Source of the DNA: Maritimibacter sp. 55A14
Lineage (GTDB): Bacteria; Pseudomonadota; Alphaproteobacteria; Rhodobacterales; Rhodobacteraceae
Reading direction: 5' to 3'
Assembly: GCF_003122205.1 (NCBI RefSeq)
Contig: NZ_QEYE01000014.1
Location: forward strand, 1 to 64,000
Length of the DNA: 64,000 nucleotides
Shown here piece after piece: positions 8,382 through 17,765 of this stretch. The first letter of the stretch is position 1, and the number at the start of each line of letters is the position of its first letter. The translations under genes and the position numbers were made by a program. The notes under the pieces are model-generated. The model was not told the origin of the DNA and made no database searches. It saw nothing but the letters and a program-made list of their open reading frames with translations.

Positions 8382-8669
8382 ATGATGATCGACCATCCGA
8401 TTCTGGGTCCGAGGGATGCCGAGGAATTCGTCTATCTGGGCGACGCCTGCCTGATGGTGCGGCCCGACGGCATGGCTGCTGATGCGGCGGAAGCTTTTGC
8501 GACCTATCTCTATGCGCGCGAGAACCCCGCCGGGCGGCATCGCGAGCTCTGGTTTCACGAGCAGGGCGACCAGTCCTGGCTGATCGTCACACGCTGCACG
8601 CGGACGCACGCGATCGAGAAGGTGGAACTGGCGCAGGACGCCGCGCGGGCCGGGGTGGTTGGGCAATGA
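8382..8669 (+). CDS. soxD: Sarcosine oxidase delta subunit, zinc ligands apparently lost
   Basis: This 95-residue protein matches SoxD in size, position and pattern (EEFVYLGDA, then RPDG, YLYARENPAGRHRELWFHEQG and SWLIVTR). SoxD is a small structural subunit with a zinc site made by Cys-Pro-x-Cys-Gly near the start plus a His and a Cys further on. Here the first part reads HPILG, and the second keeps the His (WFHEQ) but has Asp where Cys is expected (HEQGDQSW). At least three of four ligands are therefore missing. It lies between soxB and soxA and overlaps the soxA start by four bases. Confidence 0.85.
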   Translation: MMIDHPILGPRDAEEFVYLGDACLMVRPDGMAADAAEAFATYLYARENPAGRHRELWFHEQGDQSWLIVTRCTRTHAIEKVELAQDAARAGVVGQ

Positions 8670-11563
8670 CGCAGCACCACCGCATCGGCGGCGGGCTGGT
8701 CGATCGCAGCCAGAGCCTGAGCTTCACCTTCAACGGCCGGACGATGCAGGGCCATCCCGGCGATACGCTGGCCTCGGCGCTGCTTGCCAACGGCGTGCGG
8801 CTCGTGGGGCGAAGCTTCAAGTATCACCGCCCGCGCGGTATGTTCTCCGCCGGGCCGGAGGAGCCGAACGCGCTCGTGACCCTGGGCGAGGGTGCCCGGA
8901 CCGAGCCCAACACCCGCGCCACCATGGCCGAGCTTTTCAACGGCCTCCAAGCGGCCAGCCAGAACCATCGCGGCCCGCTGGGCTTCGACCTGATGGCCGC
9001 GACCGACCTGCTGGCGCCCTTCCTTGGGGCGGGGTTCTACTACAAGACATTCATGTGGCCGCGCGCCTTCTGGGAGCGTGTCTACGAGCCGTTGATCCGC
9101 CGGGCCGCGGGTCTCGGCGCGCTTTCCGGGCAAGACGATCCGGGGCTCTATGACAAGGGCTACCGGCATTGCGACGTGCTGGTGATCGGGGCGGGTCCCG
9201 CCGGGATGGCCGCGGCGCTGGCGGCGGGGCGTGCCGGTGCGCGGGTGATCCTGGCGGACGAGGATTTCCGCCCCGGCGGGCGGCTTCTGGCGGAATGGCA
9301 CGAGATCGACGGCCAGCCGGGCGCGGACTGGGCCGCCGCCGCCTGGGCCGAGCTTGACGGCATGGAGCATGTGCGCCTGATGCCGCGCTGCACCGTATTC
9401 GGGGTCTACGATCACGGCATCTGCGGCGCGGTGGAGCTTACCGCGCCGGATACGCCCGAGGACCGGCCGCGCCAGGTCATGTGGCGGATCTACGCGCGGC
9501 GCACGGTGCTCTGCGCCGGGGCGACCGAGCGCTCGCTCGTCTTTCCCGGCAACGACCGGCCGGGGGTAATGCTGGCCGGTGCGGTGCAGGCCTATGCCAA
9601 CCGCTGGGCCGTAGCCGCCGGGCGCAATATCGCGGTGCTGGCCAATCACGACGGCGGCGCCGACCTGGCGGAGGAGCTGCGCGCCGCCGGGCTGAGCGTC
9701 GCGGCCGTGGTCGAGGCCCACAATGGGCAGGGCGTCGCCGCCACGCGGGGGCGGCTGGGGCTTCGCGGGGTGACGCTGGGAGATGGCAGGCGGCTGGACT
9801 GCGACTGCCTGGCTGTCAGCGGCGGCTGGTCGCCCAACATCCACCTGACATGCCATCTGGACAGCCGGCCGGTCTGGTGCGACGACATCCAGGCTTTCGT
9901 GCCCGGATCCGTCCTGCCGGAGGGGATGCGCGTGGCGGGCGCCGCCAACGGCGCCTTTTCCTTGCCGGATTGCCTGGCCGAGGGGCAGGCGGCCGGCCGT
10001 GCCGCGGCCGAGGCCGCCGGGCACCCCGCCGCCGCCCCGGTCCATCGCGCTTCCGGCATCGCGCATGCGCCCGCGCCGGTCTGGCGGACCGGGCCGGAGA
10101 AGGGCCGCGCCTGGGTCGATCTGCAAAACGACGTGACCGCCAAGGATATCGCGCTGGCCCGGCGGGAAGGATTCGGCGCGGTCGAGCATCTCAAGCGTTA
10201 CACGACGCTCGGCATGGCCACCGACCAGGGCAAGACCTCGAACCTGCCAGGGCTCGCGCTCCTGGCGGGCGCCACGGGGCGCAGCATTCCCGAGACCGGC
10301 ACGACCCGCTACCGCCCGCCCTACACGCCGGTCAGCATCGGGGCCTTCGCGGGGCGCGAGCGGGGCCGTCATTTCCGACCCGTCCGCCATACCCCGGCGC
10401 ATGACTGGGCGGCGCGCCTTGGTGCATCCTTCACCGAAAGCGGGCTCTGGCTGCGGGCGGAATGGTTCGCGCGGCCCGGCGAGACCGGCTGGCGCGACAG
10501 CGTGGATCGTGAGGCACGCCAGACGCGCGCCGCCGTGGGCATCTGCGATGTCAGCACGCTGGGAAAGATCGATATCCGCGGGCGCGACGCCTTGTCCTTC
10601 GTCGACTTCGTATTTTGCAACGGCTTTGCCAGCCTGCCCGTGGGCAAGGTGCGCTACGGGCTGATGCTGCGCGAGGACGGGCTCGTCATGGATGACGGCA
10701 CCACCGCGCGGCTGGGCGAGCATCACTTCCTGATGACGACCACGACCGCCAATGCCGGGCCGGTCTACCGGCACCTGGAATTCGTGCGCCAATGCCTTCA
10801 GCCGCACTGGGACGTGCATCTGGTGCCCGAAACCGATGGCTGGGCGCAATTTTCCGTCGCCGGGCCGAAGTCGCGCGCGCTGCTCTCGCGGCTCGTCGAT
10901 GCGCCCTTCGACATCTCCAACGCGGGCTTTCCCTTCATGGCCTGCGCGGAGCTGACCGTCTGCGGCGGCACGCGGGCGCGGCTCTTCCGGATCTCGTTTT
11001 CGGGTGAGCTGGCCTACGAGATCGCGGTGCCCGCGCGCTATGGCAACGCGCTGGGCGCGGCGCTGATGGAGGCCGGGGCCGATCTGGGCGTCCTCGCCTA
11101 CGGGGTGGAGGCGCTCGATGTGATGCGGGTGGAGAAGGGCCACCCGTCGGGCAATGAGCTCAACGGGCAGACAGGGCCCGTGCATCTGGGGATGGACCGC
11201 ATGGCCTCGCGGCGGAAGGACTATGTCGGGCGTGCCCGGCTGGGGATCAGCCATGTGGACGGGGCAGAGGATGTGCAACTCGTCGGCGTGCGCCCGGTGC
11301 GGGAGGGCGATACGCTCTGGAACGGGGCGCATTTCCTGGAACCTGGCGCGGCGGCCACACTGGAGGCGGACCAGGGCTGGATGAGTTCGGTCACCCATTC
11401 GCCTGCGCTGGGTCACGCGGTCGGCCTGGCCTTCATCCGCAACGGTGCCGCGCGGATCGGCGAGCGGCTGCGTGCCGTGGACCTGGTGCGCGGAAGCGAT
11501 GTCGAGGTGGAGATCGTGCCGCCCCATTTTCTCGATCCAGAAGGGGAGCGTCTTCATGCCTGA
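8666..11563 (+). CDS. soxA: Sarcosine oxidase alpha subunit
   Basis: This 965-residue subunit has the full-length SoxA layout. It has an N-terminal ubiquitin/ferredoxin-like domain (about 15-95), a nucleotide-binding Rossmann domain (VLVIGAGPAG at 171-180) and a C-terminal folate-binding domain like GcvT (about 580-965, with YVGRARLG near the end). In the family the alpha subunit binds NAD and tetrahydrofolate and channels formaldehyde equivalents to methylene-THF. It overlaps soxD and soxG by a few bases. No folate C1 genes (glyA, folD, purU) follow here, unlike many sox operons. Confidence 0.92.
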   Translation: MTQHHRIGGGLVDRSQSLSFTFNGRTMQGHPGDTLASALLANGVRLVGRSFKYHRPRGMFSAGPEEPNALVTLGEGARTEPNTRATMAELFNGLQAASQNHRGPLGFDLMAATDLLAPFLGAGFYYKTFMWPRAFWERVYEPLIRRAAGLGALSGQDDPGLYDKGYRHCDVLVIGAGPAGMAAALAAGRAGARVILADEDFRPGGRLLAEWHEIDGQPGADWAAAAWAELDGMEHVRLMPRCTVFGVYDHGICGAVELTAPDTPEDRPRQVMWRIYARRTVLCAGATERSLVFPGNDRPGVMLAGAVQAYANRWAVAAGRNIAVLANHDGGADLAEELRAAGLSVAAVVEAHNGQGVAATRGRLGLRGVTLGDGRRLDCDCLAVSGGWSPNIHLTCHLDSRPVWCDDIQAFVPGSVLPEGMRVAGAANGAFSLPDCLAEGQAAGRAAAEAAGHPAAAPVHRASGIAHAPAPVWRTGPEKGRAWVDLQNDVTAKDIALARREGFGAVEHLKRYTTLGMATDQGKTSNLPGLALLAGATGRSIPETGTTRYRPPYTPVSIGAFAGRERGRHFRPVRHTPAHDWAARLGASFTESGLWLRAEWFARPGETGWRDSVDREARQTRAAVGICDVSTLGKIDIRGRDALSFVDFVFCNGFASLPVGKVRYGLMLREDGLVMDDGTTARLGEHHFLMTTTTANAGPVYRHLEFVRQCLQPHWDVHLVPETDGWAQFSVAGPKSRALLSRLVDAPFDISNAGFPFMACAELTVCGGTRARLFRISFSGELAYEIAVPARYGNALGAALMEAGADLGVLAYGVEALDVMRVEKGHPSGNELNGQTGPVHLGMDRMASRRKDYVGRARLGISHVDGAEDVQLVGVRPVREGDTLWNGAHFLEPGAAATLEADQGWMSSVTHSPALGHAVGLAFIRNGAARIGERLRAVDLVRGSDVEVEIVPPHFLDPEGERLHA

Positions 11564-12104
11564 GCTTCGTTTGACAGAAACGCCGGCGATTGTGCGTGCG
11601 CCGGTGGAACGCGGCGGAACGCGGCTTGTGGCGGTCGGCGAGAGCGGCGTCCTGACGCTCGTTCTTCGGCGCGGCGATCCGCAGCGGCTCGCGCAGGAGA
11701 TCGGCGCGGCGCTGGACTGCGACCTGCCCGCCGTGGGGGGCAGTACCGACGCGACCGGCGGCGCGCGGCTTTTGCGCCCGGCGGCGGAGCGTGCCCATCT
11801 GGTCACGCCAGGCTCTTCCGTCCCGTCCGCGGCTGAAGGTGAAACCTTCTATGGCATCGATCAATCCGACTACTGGTCTTGCCTGAACCTTTCGGGGCCG
11901 CTTTCGCGCGCCTGTCTGGAGCGGCTCTGGAAGCCCGATCTCGGCGATGCGGCCTTTCCGCCGGGCGCCGTGGCGCGCAGCGCGCTCGGCCCGGTGGCGG
12001 CCGTCCTCTGCCGCCTGCGGCCCGCGGCGTACCTGCTGCTGGTGCCGCGCTCCTACGCGCAGGCCGGCTTCGATGAGCTGGAAACCTCGCTCGCCTGGGT
12101 CTGA
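11556..12104 (+). CDS. soxG: Sarcosine oxidase gamma subunit
   Basis: This 182-residue protein is the last gene of the operon and starts inside the soxA 3' end (ATG 11556, soxA stop 11561-11563). SoxG is a GcvT-like structural subunit. The C-terminal pattern (ARSALGPVAAVLCRLRPAAYLLLVPRSYAQAGFDEL) fits the family. It is somewhat short. It converges with the metallo-beta-lactamase-fold gene 27 bases downstream, and I see no strong terminator between them. Confidence 0.82.
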   Translation: MPELRLTETPAIVRAPVERGGTRLVAVGESGVLTLVLRRGDPQRLAQEIGAALDCDLPAVGGSTDATGGARLLRPAAERAHLVTPGSSVPSAAEGETFYGIDQSDYWSCLNLSGPLSRACLERLWKPDLGDAAFPPGAVARSALGPVAAVLCRLRPAAYLLLVPRSYAQAGFDELETSLAWV

Positions 12105-12131
12105 GGCGCGAGCCGGCCGTGCGGTGTACGG

Positions 12132-12917
12132 TCAGAGGTCCGGGTTGTCAGGATACCAGTCCACCAGCCGGACCGTCGTTGCCGCCGGGACGAGGTTTGC
12201 AAAGGCGGCCGGGTCCTGCGTGCCGCCGTCGCGGCCGCGGTAATGGTAGGGATAGACGAACCGGGGCTTGAATTCCGCCACCGCCGAGGCTGCGGCCTCG
12301 GCCGCCATGGTGAAGGGCAGGTTCATGCAGACGAAGGCCAGGTCGATATCCCGGAGCGCCCGCATCTCCGGCACGTCTTCGGTATCGCCGGAGATGTAGA
12401 CGCGGAAGCCCTCGAAGCTCAGCACGTATCCGTTGTCGCGTCCTTTCGGATGGAAGTTCATCCTCTCCTCGGTCAGGTTGTGGGCCGGGATCGCGTCTAT
12501 CCCGACGTCCCGCCAATCCGTGGCCTCGCCATTTCCGATGACCTGCGACATGCCCGCCAGATGGTCCGGCATCATGCCCAGGACGTCCGGGCAGGTGATG
12601 ATCGGGGTTCGGTCGGCCGCGAGCGCGGTCAGCGTCTCGGGGCTGTAATGGTCGCCATGGCGGTGGGTGACGAGGATGAGTTCGGGCCGCGGGAAGCCGG
12701 CATAGGCTCCGGTGTCACCGACAGGATCGCAGTAGATCGTCCCGACCGGCGTCTCCATGACAAAAGATGCGTGGCTGACCGGATGCACTGCGATCTCGCC
12801 GCCCGCAGCCTTGAAGACATCCGGTCCGCCTTCCTCCGCGCGGGCGCCGTAGGGCAGGAGGGTGACCGCCCCGGTCGTCGCGGCGGACACGAGAAAATCA
12901 CGTCTCGTCTGGGTCAT
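12132..12917 (-). CDS. Tat-exported metallo-beta-lactamase-fold hydrolase
   Basis: This 261-residue protein starts with a twin-arginine signal (TRRDFLVSAATTG, cleavage near GARA), so it is probably a folded periplasmic enzyme. The metal motif is THRHGDH (H85, H87, D89, H90), with further ligands likely at PAHN and YHYRG. The pattern resembles the UlaG-like branch of the superfamily. I place the start at the ATG after AGGAG; a longer frame exists but lacks a ribosome-binding site and would bury the Tat signal. The substrate is unknown. Nothing links it to its neighbours, and it is convergent with soxG. Confidence 0.8.
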   Translation of the reverse strand: MTQTRRDFLVSAATTGAVTLLPYGARAEEGGPDVFKAAGGEIAVHPVSHASFVMETPVGTIYCDPVGDTGAYAGFPRPELILVTHRHGDHYSPETLTALAADRTPIITCPDVLGMMPDHLAGMSQVIGNGEATDWRDVGIDAIPAHNLTEERMNFHPKGRDNGYVLSFEGFRVYISGDTEDVPEMRALRDIDLAFVCMNLPFTMAAEAAASAVAEFKPRFVYPYHYRGRDGGTQDPAAFANLVPAATTVRLVDWYPDNPDL

Positions 12918-13513
12918 GGCGTTCTCCTTTGCTTCTTCGGGGTGCCTGGGATGTAGCGTGGCCCGACGGGTTGGCCAGACGCGGGACCGGCCGCGTTGCA
13001 CAAAGCCGTCGATGGCTGAAGGTTGCGTTTCCTCGGGGAGACTATTCCCGTCCGCCGATGCGCTCTTCCGATGTCAACGGGTCTGCGCAATCGGCGCGCA
13101 GGTGATTCTCTTTGGGACTGCGCGGGGGCGGCCCCACGGCCTGTCTGCGGCCCCCTCGGCCGCGCGAACCCGCTTCGCTTGTGGCCGCTCCCCCGGCTTT
13201 CTTGTGCAAATTCGGTGAGCGTCCGGCCGGCAAGTCGGTTAATTGTTCGAGCCGTCGAAACTATGGAAATTCCGGCTGGCCCGAAAATCCGTGGATTTGC
13301 GACCATTTCCGCATGAACTCGGACCCGAAATCTGCGCAGTTTCAGATATTTGCAGCCAAGCGATCCGTCATTATTCCCCCTTTGCGCCCAAATGTTGCCA
13401 GTTTCTCGAACGATCAGAAACCTGGTTTCAGGGGATATCAAATCTTCGAACCGGGCTCGGGAGAGGCAGGCGTCCGCACTTCCTTCCCCAATCGACGCAA
13501 TTGGAGTACCAGA
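12918..13513. other. Intergenic region upstream of the kinase arm
   Basis: About 600 bases without a convincing gene. It separates the divergent metallo-beta-lactamase-fold gene from the first kinase, so it must hold promoters for both. A 13-bp inverted repeat GAAACC-t-GGTTTC lies at 13417-13429, about 85 bases before the kinase start, and could be an operator. Open frames here lack ribosome-binding sites and recognisable motifs. Confidence 0.5.
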
Positions 13514-16036
13514 ATGGCACCGCAGGAACAGCCCGAGACTTCCGAACTCGACGGGCCGCTAGACGAGTTGCAGCCGGGCACGACCCTGCTTCACGGGCAG
13601 TACACCATCACCCGGTTCCTGAATAATGGCGGCTTCGGAATCACCTACCTGGCCAAGGACAGTCTCGACCGCGACGTGGTGATCAAGGAATGCTTCGCCG
13701 ATGCGTTCTGCCGCCGCACGAACACCATCGTTAGCGCCAGGTCGCGTGCACATCAGTCCTCGCTGAAGTCGATCATCCGGCATTTCATCCAGGAAGCCCG
13801 GAGCCTGTCCAAGCTCCAGCATCCCAACATCGTGGGTGTGCACCAGGTTTTCGAGGACAACGACACCGCCTACATGGCCATCGACTTCGTGGACGGGAAG
13901 GACCTCCTCGATATCGTCGATGACGCGAAGACGAAGCTGACCGCGGACCAGATCGTCGGGATCACACGCAAGCTGCTCTCGGCGATCGGCTACGTGCATC
14001 AGCACGGCATGCTCCATCGCGATATCTCGCCCGACAACATCCTGCTGAACAAGGAAGGCGAGCCGATCCTGATAGATTTCGGCGCCGCGCGGGAGCATGT
14101 CGGCGAAACCGGACGCAAGCATTCGGCCTTGCGGGTGGTCAAGGACGGCTACTCTCCCCAGGAATTCTACATCGCCGGCAGCGAACAGGGGCCGTGGAGC
14201 GATCTCTATGCCCTGGCCGCGTCGCTCTATCACGGGATCAAGGGCGAAGCGCCGATCAACGGTCAGGCCCGGCTCGCGGCAATTGCCGAGCAGCGCCCGG
14301 ACCCTTACGTGCCTCTGGCCGGGGCCGTTGACGGATATCCGGCCGGTTTCCTGGAAGCCATCGACAAGGCGATGTCCACGAAGCCCTCGGCGCGGTTCCA
14401 GAACGCCGCCGAATGGATCGAGATGCTCGACAATCCGGCGGCAGTGTCGGAGGCGGCCGACGCCAATGTGAAGGAGACGCTCTCCCGCCTGCTCGAGTCC
14501 GGCGATCTGCTCGGGCCGGAACAGGACGAGGCCCCGGCGCGGGCGGCTGGAATAACGGACCGTTTCGGTGCCCTGGCTGATCCGGCGGGCCGGCCGCAGG
14601 CCGCACAAGCATCGCGGGGCCGCGGCATGATCGTGACGGTGTCCGTGCTTGCGCTCCTGGCCGCACTGGGCGCGGCCGGCTATACCTTCCTGCGGCCCGG
14701 CACGCCGCCGCAATCGCAGGTCGCCGCGGTTTCGGATACCGCCCCGATCGTCCAGGACGAAATCGCCGGGACACCGGTGCCCGCTCCCGCGCCCGTCGAC
14801 GACGGGCCGGTCGCGCAGGCACCTTGGCAGCCGGAGGTGGCGGACAGCCAGACCGGAAGCGGCTTCGCCGCCGCCGAACTGGCCGAACCAGCGGCCAACC
14901 ACAGCACGGTCGCGCTCGCGGAGCCCGCAGACGCAGAGGCCGTGCCGGTTTCCGAGCCCGCGGCAGAGGACATGGCATCTGACGCCTCCGCACCGGACCA
15001 AGCCGCACCGGCCGAAACGGATATCGAGGTTGCCCTGGCGGAACACCCCGATGCAATGGACGCGGCTGACGGCGCTGCCGCGGATGCGCCCATCACGGCC
15101 GCCACGGACGAACCGGCGATGGTTCCCGAAGCCGAAACGGCGCTGCTGACTGTGGAAACGGGCGGGTCTGAAACTGTCGCCCAAGCAGAGAGCGCGACCG
15201 CCCCTGAAGAGATCGCCGAACCGGAGGCTGCGGGCGAACCGGAAAGCGTTGAGCCGGAGACCGTTGTGGAACCGGAGAGCCTTTCCGAATCCGAGATTGC
15301 CGCTGAACCCGTGATCGCCGCCGAGCCCGAGACCGCCGAGCCGGAAAGCGCGGCCGAGCCGGAGCCGGTCGTCGCGGCGGCAGCGCCCGCCGAGCCCGCT
15401 CCGCTGGCCAGCACGGGCGCAAGCCTGCCGGTGGCGCAACAGCAGGTGACCTTCGAACTGTGGGATGTCGCCTTCCCCTTCGGCTTTATTCAGAACACCG
15501 TGCGCAATGCCGAAGTCGCCGTCATCACCGATGTCTCCGATGCCGCCGATCTGGGGGTTGTGGGAACCTGGGTGCGCGAAGGCGTCGAGATCTACACGGT
15601 CAATGACCAGCCCCTGTCGAAGGCGGTTCCGTTTGCCTCGCAGATCCTGAACGCGATGGTCGTGGACCCTGACGGGTACACCCGTGCCGTGGTCCGCTAC
15701 AAGAACGCCGAGAACAACCGTTTCGAACGGGCCCTTCTGGCTATCCCGGTGGTGCGCCGCTTCGGGCTGGCCGACGGATCGGAGATTGAGGCCCGCTTCG
15801 TCGATGACGCTTGGCGCCTTACCGTTGCGCAGGTCGGCCGGCAGCCGGAAGACGGATTGCAGGTGGGCGATGTTCTGGTCGCCGACGTGACGACGGGCCG
15901 GGCCTTCGACACGCTTGACGGGGTCTCTGCGGTTCTGCAGCGCCTTGTCGCCGAAGACAGCACGTCGACCGGGTTCCGGGTTTTGCGCGACGGGGCTGAA
16001 ATGCAGGTGAGCTACGAACTGGCGCGCCAATGGTAA
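13514..16036 (+). CDS. Membrane Ser/Thr kinase with acidic periplasmic linker and PDZ-like tail
   Basis: This 840-residue protein has a complete Hanks-type kinase domain (about 28-305): GGFGITYLAKD loop, Lys58 in VVIKE, Glu94, HRD Asp170 with Asn175, and DFG Asp188. A membrane helix follows (about 371-393). Then come about 250 residues very rich in Ala, Glu and Pro with repeated EP units, and a C-terminal domain (645-840) that looks like two degenerate PDZ repeats (GVEIYTVNDQPL and GLQVGDVLVADV). The tail should be periplasmic. The start follows GGAGT; a longer frame has no support. Its kinase domain is clearly paralogous to the soluble kinase at 30772-32190 (both contain HPNIVGVHQVFEDN). It heads the plus arm. 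Confidence 0.88.
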   Translation: MAPQEQPETSELDGPLDELQPGTTLLHGQYTITRFLNNGGFGITYLAKDSLDRDVVIKECFADAFCRRTNTIVSARSRAHQSSLKSIIRHFIQEARSLSKLQHPNIVGVHQVFEDNDTAYMAIDFVDGKDLLDIVDDAKTKLTADQIVGITRKLLSAIGYVHQHGMLHRDISPDNILLNKEGEPILIDFGAAREHVGETGRKHSALRVVKDGYSPQEFYIAGSEQGPWSDLYALAASLYHGIKGEAPINGQARLAAIAEQRPDPYVPLAGAVDGYPAGFLEAIDKAMSTKPSARFQNAAEWIEMLDNPAAVSEAADANVKETLSRLLESGDLLGPEQDEAPARAAGITDRFGALADPAGRPQAAQASRGRGMIVTVSVLALLAALGAAGYTFLRPGTPPQSQVAAVSDTAPIVQDEIAGTPVPAPAPVDDGPVAQAPWQPEVADSQTGSGFAAAELAEPAANHSTVALAEPADAEAVPVSEPAAEDMASDASAPDQAAPAETDIEVALAEHPDAMDAADGAAADAPITAATDEPAMVPEAETALLTVETGGSETVAQAESATAPEEIAEPEAAGEPESVEPETVVEPESLSESEIAAEPVIAAEPETAEPESAAEPEPVVAAAAPAEPAPLASTGASLPVAQQQVTFELWDVAFPFGFIQNTVRNAEVAVITDVSDAADLGVVGTWVREGVEIYTVNDQPLSKAVPFASQILNAMVVDPDGYTRAVVRYKNAENNRFERALLAIPVVRRFGLADGSEIEARFVDDAWRLTVAQVGRQPEDGLQVGDVLVADVTTGRAFDTLDGVSAVLQRLVAEDSTSTGFRVLRDGAEMQVSYELARQW

Positions 16037-16253
16037 CCAGCCGGCGGGTGGCGATGCGTCGCGCGCCGGTCCCACATTGTTGTACGGCGCGGGAAACTGG
16101 GCCGCTCGAGGCGAGGAAAGGAAGGACGAGACAGGCAGGGCAGATATCCGTGCAGGCCCGCCGAAGGATGCGTTCGGCGGCGGTCGCGACCGGCAGGACC
16201 GGGATCGGATCAGGTTGCCCTGGCGCAGGCGGAGACGGATACAGCGAAGCCGG

Positions 16254-16277
16254 ACCGCGCGGTTGTTCCGCGGTTTT
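16254..16277 (+). terminator. Weak terminator-like hairpin after the membrane kinase gene
   Basis: ACCGCG and CGCGGT form a 6-bp stem with a 9-base loop, followed by TTT and C-rich sequence. It lies in the 362-base gap (16037-16398) between the kinase and the first LysM gene. I see nothing else in that gap. It may only partly stop transcription. Confidence 0.35.
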
Positions 16278-16398
16278 CCGGGTGGCTGTCCAGGCAAGAC
16301 ACAATCAGATGAAACGATCTGTCGGGGCGAATGCGCCGCGGCTGGCCCGGCCATACCGATGCCGGGTGTCGGCCCGGATACCCCGAAACGAAAGGAAA

Positions 16399-17472
16399 AT
16401 GAACATGCGGCATTCAACAGGGTTTATCGGTGTTTCGGCCCTTGCGCTCATCATCGGCGCGGGCTCGGCCTGGGCGCAGGAGGACTGCGGAACCTACCAG
16501 GTCGCACCGGGCGACTCCCTCCAGAAGATCGCCAGTTCCGTTTATGGGGATGTGAGTTTCCGCGTGATCTACGACGCGAACAGGGACGAGATCGGGTATA
16601 ACCCGAACGTGATCGAGGCGGGCATGGTGCTGCGACTTCCCTGTATCGACAGGCCGCTGCCGGAGAAGACGGTGCAACGCGTGCCCGAAGCCGCCGAGGC
16701 GCCCGCCGCCGCGGAGGACAAGACGATTGTCCTGATCACCGGCAACGACTTCCCCCCGTTCACCGACGAAAGCCTTCCGGGCCGCGGAATGTTCACCGAA
16801 CTCGTCGAGACAGCCGCGCTCCGCGCGGAAAGCGGACAGACGGTCGAGGTCAGGTTCGTGAACGACTGGGACGCGCATTTCGAAACGCTGCTTCCGGTGC
16901 AGGCCTTCGACGGCTCCTTCCCCTGGACGCGGCCGGATTGCGAGGCCCCGGCAAGCCTGTCCGACGAGGACAGGAACAGATGCGAGAACTACATTTTCTC
17001 GGACCCGTTCTACGAGGTCGTGGACGGGCTTTTTGCCCGCAAGGGCAGCCCCTTCACATCCACGCTGGACGTGTCGGACCTGGCCGGGACGCGTATCTGC
17101 CGGCCGGAAGGCTACTCCACCGCGCGGCTCGACACGGTCGGCTTGTCCGAACCGATCATCACGCTCTACCGGCCGGTGCGGGTCGCCGACTGTTTCGACG
17201 CCCTGATGGGCGGAACGGTCGATATCGTGGCGATCGACTCGCTGGTCGGCACCGATATGATCGAGTTCATGGGGCTAACAAACGAGATCGTTGAGAACCA
17301 GAATCTCGGCAAAGTCAGCGCGCTTCATGTGCTGGTGCACAAGGACAATTCGCGCGGCAAGGAAACGCTCGATCTGCTCAATGCCGGTTTGCGCGAAATG
17401 GTCGGGTCCGGCGAATGGTACGACATCGTTTCCAGCGCCCTCCGGCGAGGGATGATGAGGGAGATGAATTAA
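16399..17472 (+). CDS. Periplasmic LysM plus solute-binding-like protein, paralogue 1
   Basis: This 357-residue protein has a Sec signal peptide (cleavage near SAWA-QED), a LysM domain (about 32-80: [19 protein letters not shown] ... GMVLRLPC) and a family-3 solute-binding-like domain (about 105-350). LysM binds peptidoglycan glycan chains, and the second domain resembles amino-acid binding proteins, but no permease is nearby. It is probably a periplasmic sensor, not a transporter part. AAAGGA precedes the ATG. It is closely related in layout to the next gene and lies downstream of a kinase whose tail should reach the same compartment. Confidence 0.82.
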   Translation: MNMRHSTGFIGVSALALIIGAGSAWAQEDCGTYQVAPGDSLQKIASSVYGDVSFRVIYDANRDEIGYNPNVIEAGMVLRLPCIDRPLPEKTVQRVPEAAEAPAAAEDKTIVLITGNDFPPFTDESLPGRGMFTELVETAALRAESGQTVEVRFVNDWDAHFETLLPVQAFDGSFPWTRPDCEAPASLSDEDRNRCENYIFSDPFYEVVDGLFARKGSPFTSTLDVSDLAGTRICRPEGYSTARLDTVGLSEPIITLYRPVRVADCFDALMGGTVDIVAIDSLVGTDMIEFMGLTNEIVENQNLGKVSALHVLVHKDNSRGKETLDLLNAGLREMVGSGEWYDIVSSALRRGMMREMN

Positions 17473-17765
17473 TGCGGTTCGAGAAAGAAAACCGCAGCGA
17501 ACCGCCGATGCCACCGCATCGGCAAAATGAAAACGGGCGCGGTTCGGCTCTGCGCCACGAACCTCGGAATACCGGGACAGAAGAAGACCGCGTCTGCGCG
17601 CGTTCCCGTTCCGGCATTGTCGCGCCGCATACCGCGTTCGCGACCTCAATTCGGGTCCGTCGGGATTCGAAGCTATTCAGACCAGCGACCGCGCCGCGGG
17701 CATCAAGACGAATGCGGCATGAGCTCCTATCAGCAAGCGGTTCGTACAAAGCAAGGAATACAACC

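Noticed and set aside
12985-13110. Possible remnant of an IS end with GTTGCACAAAG
   Set aside because: The motif recalls ends of some IS5-type elements, but I found no partner repeat and no transposase fragment in any frame.
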